From an uncultured Actinomycetes bacterium (GTDB taxonomy: Bacteria; Actinomycetota; Actinomycetes; Nanopelagicales; Nanopelagicaceae): 11,970 nt of DNA. Made by a program: the position numbers and the translations under genes. The first letter of the stretch is position 1. Each line of letters starts with the position of its first letter. The notes under the pieces were generated by a model. That model was not told the DNA's origin and did not search any database. It saw nothing but the letters and a program-made list of their open reading frames with translations. The DNA lies in contig CAIMNT010000157.1 in NCBI GenBank assembly GCA_903842855.1, forward strand, positions 1-11,970, in the 5' to 3' direction. Positions 1-4,848 of the stretch are shown here, piece after piece.

Positions 1-799
1 AGTCTTTCGGCAGACACCCACCACCAAATCCAATACCTGCCTGCAGAAATCGGCTTCCAATGCGTGGGTCATATCCAATCGCTTTAGCGAGAACAGTTAC
101 ATCTCCTCCAGCTGCTTCGCAGACCTCTGCCATGGCATTGATAAAGGAGATCTTGGTGGCAAGAAATGAGTTTGCTGCACCTTTTACTAATTCTGCTGTG
201 GGTAGATCTGCCACAACCCAAGGAATTTTCTCGGCTAAGTTCTTGGCGTAAACCTCACGTAAGATTTCTTCGGCGCTCTTACTTGCAACACCAATCACTA
301 AGCGGCTGGGGTGGAGAGTGTCTTCCACTGCAAAGCCTTCACGTAAAAATTCTGGGTTCCAGGCCAGATCTGCTTCGGGATTTATCTCAAGGAGGCGCGA
401 GCGCATTTTGGCGGCAGTACCAACTGGGACGGTCGATTTACCAACTACAAGCGAGCCACCCTTAATAACTGGGGCAATTGCCTCCAAGGAGTTAAAAACG
501 TAACTCAAATCTGCAGCTAATCCATCTTTAGATTGCGGAGTTCCGACGCATATAAAGTGCACGTCGAAATTTGCAATCGCCGTGACATCTGCTGAGAAAG
601 TTAGACGCCCGGTTTTCAACTCAGATTGCAAAAGTTCTTCAAGTCCCGGTTCATAAAAAGGGATTTTGCCCGCTGCGAGGCTGGCGACCTTGGCTGCATC
701 GAGATCGATGCCGACCACCTCAAAGCCGAGGTGCGACATACACGCCGCGTGGGTGGCACCCAGGTATCCAGTACCAATCACAGAGATTTTCAGAGTCAT
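1..799 (-). CDS. UDP-glucose 6-dehydrogenase, C-terminus beyond left edge
   Basis: Predicted to oxidise UDP-glucose to UDP-glucuronate with two NAD+ in the cytoplasm, supplying precursor for surface polysaccharide. The frame is open from the ATG at 799 to the window edge (266 codons); the last third of the protein, including the C-terminal UDP-binding domain, lies outside. The N-terminal Rossmann motif is ISVIGTGYLG (residues 5-14), followed by YEPGLEELL, CVGTPQ and the ELVKGAANSFLATKISF helix with its conserved Lys. The visible end reads GFGGGCLPKD, where Cys262 is the expected catalytic thiol. Related UDP-ManNAc or GDP-mannose dehydrogenases share the fold, but the ATKISFINAMAEVCE stretch and FGGGCLPKD best fit the UDP-glucose enzyme. 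The ATG is supported by a -10 hexamer ending 7 nt upstream, suggesting a leaderless message. It is divergent from the glycosyltransferase at 842, which fits a shared envelope-polysaccharide role. Confidence 0.93.
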   Translation of the reverse strand, partial: MTLKISVIGTGYLGATHAACMSHLGFEVVGIDLDAAKVASLAAGKIPFYEPGLEELLQSELKTGRLTFSADVTAIANFDVHFICVGTPQSKDGLAADLSYVFNSLEAIAPVIKGGSLVVGKSTVPVGTAAKMRSRLLEINPEADLAWNPEFLREGFAVEDTLHPSRLVIGVASKSAEEILREVYAKNLAEKIPWVVADLPTAELVKGAANSFLATKISFINAMAEVCEAAGGDVTVLAKAIGYDPRIGSRFLQAGIGFGGGCLPKD

Positions 800-806
800 T
801 ATGCCG

Positions 807-812
807 ATAGTA
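807..812 (-). promoter_or_regulatory. -10 element of the UDP-glucose dehydrogenase gene (leaderless)
   Basis: On the minus strand the hexamer TACTAT lies 7 nt before the ATG at 799, so transcription probably begins at or next to the start codon. There is no Shine-Dalgarno sequence at usable spacing; the nearest GGAG is about 16 nt upstream. No convincing -35 element was seen. Confidence 0.5.
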
Positions 813-832
813 ACGCTCCGAAACGGTAGCGT
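813..832. promoter_or_regulatory. Inverted repeat between two divergent promoters (candidate operator)
   Basis: The left arm ACGCTCCG (813-820) and right arm CGG-T-AGCGT (824-832) are complementary except for one extra T, with AAA at the centre. The dyad abuts the leftward -10 (807-812) and its right arm includes the rightward -10 (827-832). A protein bound here would be placed to control both divergent genes. Function is inferred from position only. Confidence 0.3.
827..832 (+). promoter_or_regulatory. -10 element of the glycosyltransferase operon
   Basis: The hexamer TAGCGT ends 9 nt before the ATG at 842. It matches the TAnnnT pattern seen ahead of other genes in this window and implies a very short or absent 5' leader. 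No Shine-Dalgarno sequence lies between it and the ATG. Confidence 0.4.
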
Positions 833-841
833 GAGCGCTGT

Positions 842-1840
842 ATGAGCCAGAGCTTCGTTAATTCAGAGCAAACTCCCCATGGCCAAGCCCCAGGAGTCTC
901 CGTTGTTCTGCCCATTTTGAACGAGGAGCGATACCTCGATGACGCTATAACTGCCATCTTGGCTCAACGTTATGCGGGAGCGCTCGAGGTTATTTTGGCC
1001 CTTGGGCCTTCAACAGATAAGACCAACGAGATTGCAGCGGCGCTAGCAGCTAGGGATCCCCGAGTTGTCCTGGTCGATAATCCAACTGGGAGAACTGCTG
1101 CCGCTCTAAATCGGGCCATTGCAGCTTCGAAATACTCCATTATCTGCCGCATAGATGGCCACGCGGAAATAGCTTCCACCTATATTGAGAACGCAGTCCG
1201 TGTCATGAACGAGACAGGTGCAGTAAATGTCGGCGGAATTATGGCGGCCTCAGGAGTTGGTGCATTTGAAAGAGCGGTAGCTACGGCTATGCGCTCACCA
1301 CTTGGCGTAGGGGCAGCCCGGTTTCACGTTGGAGGCAAGGCTGGTCCAGCCGACACTGTCTACTTGGGTGTCTTTAAAAAAGAGGCGCTGCTTGCAGTTG
1401 GCGGATATGACGAAAGATTTACTCGAGCCCAGGATTGGGAGTTGAATTTTCGATTGCGTCAGGCCGGTGGAACCATCTGGTTTGATCCAGATCTTGTCGT
1501 TACCTATCGTCCGCGTCCGAATCTTCGCGCGCTCTCTAAACAATATTTTGAATATGGTCGCTGGCGCAGAGCGGTCAGTCGAAATCACAAAGGGACAATT
1601 AATTTTCGATATTTAGCTCCTCCGGTAACAGTTGCAATCACCGCCCTCTCACTCATTCTTGGTGCAACTGTCAACGCCTTCCTCTTTTTACCAGCCGGGA
1701 TCTACTTACTAGGTAATCTGGCGGGCTCGTTTGTAATCGGTAAAGATATAAAAGAGAAGGTTATGTTGCCGGCAATATTGGTCACGATGCATTTCTCATG
1801 GGGAATTGGCTTTATCACCTCACCGCGAGGGCTGATTTAG
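842..1840 (+). CDS. Family 2 glycosyltransferase, ExoA-like, membrane-anchored
   Basis: Predicted to transfer a sugar from a nucleotide donor to a lipid-linked or polysaccharide acceptor at the inner face of the membrane. The 332-aa product has a GT-A domain at about residues 17-230: VSVVLPILNEERYLDD at the start, ICRIDGHAEI (about 101-110) at the nucleotide/metal-binding position, and RAQDWELNFRLRQAGG (195-210), which carries the acidic catalytic-base region. Two to three hydrophobic segments follow (about 261-283, 285-300 and 307-326), as in the succinoglycan enzyme ExoA, its closest recognisable relative. The donor sugar cannot be read from sequence. The ATG at 842 is supported by the nearby -10. 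The stop is 2 nt before the SpoIID-domain gene, so the two are probably cotranscribed. The divergent UDP-glucose dehydrogenase suggests a uronate-containing surface polymer, which is inference. Confidence 0.88.
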   Translation: MSQSFVNSEQTPHGQAPGVSVVLPILNEERYLDDAITAILAQRYAGALEVILALGPSTDKTNEIAAALAARDPRVVLVDNPTGRTAAALNRAIAASKYSIICRIDGHAEIASTYIENAVRVMNETGAVNVGGIMAASGVGAFERAVATAMRSPLGVGAARFHVGGKAGPADTVYLGVFKKEALLAVGGYDERFTRAQDWELNFRLRQAGGTIWFDPDLVVTYRPRPNLRALSKQYFEYGRWRRAVSRNHKGTINFRYLAPPVTVAITALSLILGATVNAFLFLPAGIYLLGNLAGSFVIGKDIKEKVMLPAILVTMHFSWGIGFITSPRGLI

Positions 1841-1842
1841 CA

Positions 1843-3105
1843 ATGAAGCGATGGCTCCTTGCGCTCGCGATCGCCTTGGTTCCAAGTACGGCAAATGCAG
1901 CAACAATCCCGCCTCACTTTGTCCTAACCGGATCTGGATTCGGACACGGAGTTGGAATGAGTCAGATAGGTGCGCAAGGCCAGGCAATGGAGGGTGAAAG
2001 CGCACAATACATACTTAACTATTGGTTCCCCGGAACCCAGATAGTCTCTGTTCCAAATACTCAATTAATCAGAGTAAATATTGCACATCAAGTCAGTTCT
2101 GCGACGATTGCCTTAGCAAGTGGTTACACGAGATCGAATATTGATCTCTCCGCCAATGCTGATGGCTCCATAGACAATTCAGGTTTGGGCGATTCATCGA
2201 GCGTCTACAGATTCTCGATTTTAAATAGGAAAATTGTGGCTTCAGAAACGAGCAAGGGCTTTCTCGTCCAACCCTTCCCCGCAAAACCATTGTGGAATAT
2301 TTATTGGACCGGTACGACAGCATTTCCAAATCCGGCTGGTGGGTTAACGGGTCCTAAACCTCCTCCATTTACCATCATCAAAGTGACCACTGCGGCAGGC
2401 ACTATTCAATTACGTTACGGGCAGGTGCAACTCAAAGTTGTCGGTAATAAGATTGAAATTACGGACACAATGACCATTGACCAGTACGTTTTAGGGGTTA
2501 GTGAGATGTCTTCAAGCTGGTTACCGGCTGCGCTTCAAGCACAAGCAATTGCCTCTCGTACATATGGATTAGCTCATCTCACCCTACGTACCGCTTGTGA
2601 CTGCAATGTTTACAGCACCACAAGCGACCAGGCTTATATCGGCTATGCCAAGGAATCTGAAGCTGGCGTTGGGCAAAATTGGGTAGCTGCCGTTACCTCT
2701 ACTGAGACAGACCCCAGCGATGCACAGGCAATTTATTACCTGGGCAAACCAATCTCTGTCTACTTCTTCTCATCCGATGGCGGACAGACCCAACAAAGTG
2801 CGGATGTGTGGGGCACAGCGCTTCCTTACCTAACAAATGTTCCAGACCCGTGGAGTTTGGATATCTTTTTGAATCCCCAATATGCCCACTGGCAACGAGT
2901 CTTAATTCAGAAAGATGTTGCAACTGCTTTCAATCTGCCTGACGTAGTAACGCTTGCAATCACTGCACGCACTGTGACAAATAGTGCAACTCTCATTACT
3001 GCGACGTCTAGTACTGGTGCCACCTCACAACTTTCGGTCGGTGACTTCAAGACTAAGTTAAAAGTGCCGGCCTCCTGGTTTGAGATTGCTCCGACGACCT
3101 TTTAA
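1843..3105 (+). CDS. Secreted SpoIID/LytB-domain protein, permuted motif order
   Basis: Exported protein of 420 aa, probably acting on peptidoglycan; Bacillus SpoIID is a lytic transglycosylase. The ATG at 1843 is chosen over an in-frame upstream start at 1798 because it begins a clean signal peptide (MKRWLLALAIALVPSTANA, cleavage about residue 19) and lies 2 nt after the preceding stop. The motif GFGHGVGMSQIGAQGQA is at residues 32-48, whereas in Bacillus SpoIID its equivalent is near the C-terminus. The SpoIID core follows: GVSEMSSSWLPAALQAQAIASRTYGL from 218 (Glu221 is the expected catalytic residue), CDCNVYSTTSDQAY near 252-265, SVYFFSSDGGQTQ near 305-317, and VWGTALPYL. A beta-rich insert of about 150 residues separates the two parts. 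Sporulation is not implied, since non-sporulating actinobacteria carry such proteins. It is likely coexpressed with the glycosyltransferase. Confidence 0.87.
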   Translation: MKRWLLALAIALVPSTANAATIPPHFVLTGSGFGHGVGMSQIGAQGQAMEGESAQYILNYWFPGTQIVSVPNTQLIRVNIAHQVSSATIALASGYTRSNIDLSANADGSIDNSGLGDSSSVYRFSILNRKIVASETSKGFLVQPFPAKPLWNIYWTGTTAFPNPAGGLTGPKPPPFTIIKVTTAAGTIQLRYGQVQLKVVGNKIEITDTMTIDQYVLGVSEMSSSWLPAALQAQAIASRTYGLAHLTLRTACDCNVYSTTSDQAYIGYAKESEAGVGQNWVAAVTSTETDPSDAQAIYYLGKPISVYFFSSDGGQTQQSADVWGTALPYLTNVPDPWSLDIFLNPQYAHWQRVLIQKDVATAFNLPDVVTLAITARTVTNSATLITATSSTGATSQLSVGDFKTKLKVPASWFEIAPTTF

Positions 3106-3127
3106 AGCGATCTAGAAAAAGTGGTAA

Positions 3128-3160
3128 AAGGACTCCACCGTGACTAGCGGTGAAGTCCTT
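3128..3160 (-). terminator. Rho-independent terminator downstream of the tRNA, possibly bidirectional
   Basis: The arms AAGGACTCCACCG (3128-3140) and CGGTGAAGTCCTT (3148-3160) form a 13-position stem with one C/A mismatch and a 7-nt loop. Read on the minus strand the stem is followed by a short T tract, so it best serves the tRNA at 3169-3241. It lies 22 bp after the convergent SpoIID-domain gene and may also stop that transcript, although no good T tract follows on the plus strand. Confidence 0.7.
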
Positions 3161-3168
3161 CTCCGATC

Positions 3169-3241
3169 TGCCCCTGATGGGAGTCGAACCCACATCCTCC
3201 GCTTAGTCAGAACGTTGCTCCATCCGTTGAGCTACAGAGGC
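3169..3241 (-). tRNA. tRNA with atypical anticodon arm; isotype unsure (GAC by position, Arg-like body)
   Basis: The minus strand folds as a 73-nt cloverleaf: acceptor GCCTCTG/CAGGGGC (one T-G wobble) with discriminator A, U8, D stem GCTC/GAGC with loop AACGGATG, T stem GTGGG/CCCAT with loop TTCGACT. CCA is not encoded. With canonical spacing the anticodon loop is CTGACTA, giving GAC at 3206-3208, a valine anticodon. The body resembles bacterial tRNA-Arg: the D loop carries GGA, consistent with the arginine identity base A20. Oddities are U37 instead of a purine, G21 instead of the near-universal A21, an A-G mismatch at 27-43 and a T-G wobble at 30-40. It could be a functional tRNA of unusual type, a decaying tRNA, or one whose loop I have misassigned. 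Confidence 0.72.
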
Positions 3242-3249
3242 GTGCCAAA

Positions 3250-3255
3250 ACAGTA
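3250..3255 (-). promoter_or_regulatory. Candidate -10 element for the tRNA
   Basis: On the minus strand TACTGT ends 8 nt before the first base of the tRNA, the position expected for a -10 that starts transcription at or just before the mature 5' end. No clear -35 was recognised. Confidence 0.35.
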
Positions 3256-3330
3256 GAGTTAAGAGAAATGATGCGAATGGCGAATCGGATGCCTTGTGAA
3301 GGGAAATGGAAAGTGGAGTAATATTCGAGT

Positions 3331-3350
3331 GCTTAGTCAGTGCGGTGCTC
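3331..3350 (-). repeat. Degenerate copy of the tRNA anticodon-arm segment
   Basis: Bases 3331-3350 match 3201-3220 inside the tRNA at 17 of 20 positions: GCTTAGTCAG is exact, then two further stretches match. A GCTC/GAGC inverted repeat beside it (3346-3358) resembles a shortened D arm when read on the minus strand. The remainder of a tRNA is not present. It may be the remnant of a tandem tRNA duplication. The rest of 3256-3363 shows no gene. Confidence 0.4.
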
Positions 3351-3363
3351 AATGAGCAACGAT

Positions 3364-3391
3364 AAAGGCCCGAGATTTCTCTCGGGCCTTT
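3364..3391 (-). terminator. Rho-independent terminator of dapD
   Basis: A perfect 11-bp stem, AAAGGCCCGAG (3364-3374) with CTCGGGCCTTT (3381-3391), encloses a 6-nt loop. It lies 13 bp beyond the dapD stop codon at 3405-3407. On the minus strand the GC-rich core is followed by TTTAT. The A/T flanks are symmetrical, so it could work in either direction. Confidence 0.85.
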
Positions 3392-3404
3392 TGCTATAAA
3401 TGAA

Positions 3405-4316
3405 TTAATTAGAATGCAGAATTGAGTTAAGACCTTCCCAACCACCGACTTTGGGAATAACTTCTAGATTTCCGGTTTGTGAGTTACGACGAAAGATTAA
3501 ATTACTTGCACCTGAGAGTTCGCGTGCTTTAACAACGGTGCCATCCGGTAAAGTGATCTTTGAACCTGCCGTGATGTAGGTACCGGACTCGATGACGCAA
3601 TCATTACCGAGTGAGATTCCTAGACCTGAGTTAGCTCCCAGCAGACAGCGTTCTCCAATAGAGATAACCTCTTTGCCACCACCGCTGAGAGTTCCCATGA
3701 TTGAGGCGCCGCCACCAACATCGCTTCCATCACCAACGACAACACCAGCGCTGATCCTGCCTTCAACCATCGACTTGCCTAGAGTGCCAGCGTTAAAGTT
3801 AACAAATCCTTCGTGCATGATGGTCGTACCCGACGATAAATAGGCTCCTAAGCGGACTCGATCTGCATCAGCGATTCGAACGCCATCTGGAATTACGTAA
3901 TCAACCATTCGCGGAAATTTATCTACTCCGTAGACGGTCAGGTTTCCATGGGCGGCCTTGAGGCGCGCGCGAGTCGATTCAAAATCAGCAAGTGAGCACG
4001 GACCAGCAGAGGTCCAGACAACATTTGTGAGCAGTCCAAAAAGGCCATCCAAGTTGAGCCCGTGTGGCTGTACCAATCTATGTGAGATCAGGTGAAGTCG
4101 GAGGTAGGCATCTGCAGCTGATTGCGGAGCGGCATCCAAGTCGATCTCGAGGTCGACCTCTTCCCGTGTTACTCCTCGAATTGGATCGGGGGAGATCAGG
4201 CTTGAGCGATCTGCGGGGGCCGAGAGTGGATCAAGGCTAACTTTTAGGAACCAGCAATCGAGCAGATCGCCATTTGCCGCAATCGTTGCCACACCACTTC
4301 CGAAGCCTTTTCTCAT
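3405..4316 (-). CDS. dapD: 2,3,4,5-tetrahydropyridine-2,6-dicarboxylate N-succinyltransferase
   Basis: Cytoplasmic enzyme that transfers succinyl from succinyl-CoA to tetrahydrodipicolinate in the succinylase branch of meso-diaminopimelate and lysine synthesis, feeding peptidoglycan. The 303-aa product is of the actinobacterial type (the M. tuberculosis enzyme is slightly longer). The N-terminal domain (about 1-140) includes YLRLHLISHRLVQPHGLNLDG and WTSAGPC. The left-handed beta-helix (about 145-255) shows hexapeptide repeats and MVEGRISAGVVVGDGSDVGG, where Glu185 corresponds to the catalytic Glu of this subfamily. The C-terminal tail covers the acyl-CoA site and ends in VGGWEGLNSILHSN. The ATG at 4316 is supported by a -10 hexamer 7 nt upstream. 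It is monocistronic as far as visible, with its own terminator, and divergent from the sigma-4-like gene. Confidence 0.96.
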   Translation of the reverse strand: MRKGFGSGVATIAANGDLLDCWFLKVSLDPLSAPADRSSLISPDPIRGVTREEVDLEIDLDAAPQSAADAYLRLHLISHRLVQPHGLNLDGLFGLLTNVVWTSAGPCSLADFESTRARLKAAHGNLTVYGVDKFPRMVDYVIPDGVRIADADRVRLGAYLSSGTTIMHEGFVNFNAGTLGKSMVEGRISAGVVVGDGSDVGGGASIMGTLSGGGKEVISIGERCLLGANSGLGISLGNDCVIESGTYITAGSKITLPDGTVVKARELSGASNLIFRRNSQTGNLEVIPKVGGWEGLNSILHSN

Positions 4317-4317
4317 G

Positions 4318-4381
4318 TAGCGAACGCTATCAAATAGCCCCAGAAGGCCAACCAGGTAGCGTCCTTACTACTTTGCTAGCG
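4318..4381. promoter_or_regulatory. Cluster of four TAGCG motifs in the dapD / sigma-4 intergenic region
   Basis: Within the 85-bp divergent region TAGCG occurs at 4318-4322, inverted (CGCTA) at 4325-4329, and direct at 4357-4361 and 4377-4381. The first two form the dyad TAGCGAACGCTA, which covers the dapD -10 and start region. The cluster could be binding sites for a regulator of both genes, or chance reuse of a -10-like sequence. No binding protein is identified. Confidence 0.3.
4324..4329 (-). promoter_or_regulatory. -10 element of dapD (leaderless)
   Basis: On the minus strand TAGCGT lies exactly 7 nt before the ATG at 4316, placing transcription start at about the A of ATG. A weak -35 candidate, TTGGCC, sits 16 nt further upstream. 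No Shine-Dalgarno sequence fits in the 7-nt gap. Confidence 0.5.
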
Positions 4382-4388
4382 GGACTAG

Positions 4389-4394
4389 TAATCT
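4389..4394 (+). promoter_or_regulatory. -10 element of the sigma-4-like gene (leaderless)
   Basis: TAATCT ends 7 nt before the ATG at 4402, and no ribosome binding site precedes that ATG. This mirrors the spacing at dapD on the opposite strand. Confidence 0.5.
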
Positions 4395-4401
4395 CCTATC
4401 C

Positions 4402-4605
4402 ATGAAGCCTGTGCCGACTCTTGCTGAACTTTTGGCGAGTCTGCCGGAGGAAGAGCGCTTCATACTCTCCTTGCATTATGTCAAGGGGATGGAGACCACC
4501 GAGATTGCAGAAACCCTTGGAGTTCCGCATAAATCAGTAAAAGTTGTAATTGAACAGGGTAAAAAGCGCTTATTTGCCGCTCTTGATTTCCCACCTTTCC
4601 CCTGA
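4402..4605 (+). CDS. Stand-alone sigma-70 region 4-like HTH protein
   Basis: A 67-aa protein consisting almost only of a sigma-factor region 4 fold. LPEEERFILSLHYVKGMETTEIAETLGVPHKSVKVVIEQGKKRLFAAL (about residues 14-61) has the region 4.2 pattern: a helix starting at LPEEER, then the HTH TTEIAETLGVPHKSVKVVIEQGKKRL. Regions 2 and 3 are absent, and there is no in-frame upstream extension because the start is set by a -10 element 7 nt before the ATG. It could bind -35-like DNA or the RNA polymerase beta-flap as a small transcription regulator, or be a decayed ECF sigma factor. I do not recognise a named family member. It is divergent from dapD and 54 bp upstream of the DUF3117 gene. Target genes are unknown. 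Confidence 0.75.
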   Translation: MKPVPTLAELLASLPEEERFILSLHYVKGMETTEIAETLGVPHKSVKVVIEQGKKRLFAALDFPPFP

Positions 4606-4645
4606 TGCGAGATACTTCTCCCTACGTTCTGAATCTTTTTTGAGT

Positions 4646-4652
4646 GAGGGAG
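4646..4652 (+). promoter_or_regulatory. Shine-Dalgarno site of the DUF3117 gene
   Basis: GAGGGAG sits 7 nt before the ATG at 4660 and fixes that start. It is the only strong Shine-Dalgarno sequence found in front of a gene in this window. A weak -10 candidate, TACGTT, lies at 4623-4628, which would give a leader of about 25 nt. Confidence 0.65.
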
Positions 4653-4659
4653 TTTCACC

Positions 4660-4839
4660 ATGGCAGCCATGAAACCGCGTACCGGCGATGGTCCCATGGA
4701 GGTCACCAAGGAGGCTCGCAGCCTGGTGATGCGCATTCCTCTAGAAGGTGGCGGCCGACTAGTCGTTGAACTTAACGTCGAAGAGGCTACCAATCTCGGA
4801 AATGCCCTTCAGGCAGCGGTCGCTCTCGTTAAGAAATAG
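4660..4839 (+). CDS. DUF3117 family small protein
   Basis: A 59-aa soluble protein, too short for many gene callers, with the sequence MAAMKPRTGDGPMEVTKEAR followed by a beta-hairpin-like LVMRIPLEGGGRLVVELNVEEA and a C-terminal helix ending VALVKK. It matches my recollection of DUF3117, found almost only in actinobacteria and near universal there. The M. tuberculosis member (Rv1211, as I recall) has been reported as a calmodulin-like calcium-binding protein, but no canonical EF-hand loop is visible here and I would not assign that function. The start is fixed by a strong Shine-Dalgarno site. The stop is 9 nt before the leucyl aminopeptidase ATG, so the two are probably cotranscribed. Confidence 0.88.
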   Translation: MAAMKPRTGDGPMEVTKEARSLVMRIPLEGGGRLVVELNVEEATNLGNALQAAVALVKK

Positions 4840-4848
4840 AGCCGACTT

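Noticed and set aside
1798..1842. In-frame upstream start that would extend the SpoIID-domain protein by 15 residues
   Set aside because: It would overlap the glycosyltransferase by 43 bp and put a polar stretch before the signal peptide; the ATG at 1843 gives a clean signal peptide right after the upstream stop.
3201..3350. The tRNA repeat as attL/attR of an integrated element
   Set aside because: Only about 110 bp separate the copies, the region holds no integrase or cargo, and the match is imperfect.
3203..3445. 80-aa minus-strand open frame between dapD and the tRNA
   Set aside because: It runs through the dapD terminator and into the tRNA gene, has no start signal and resembles no protein.
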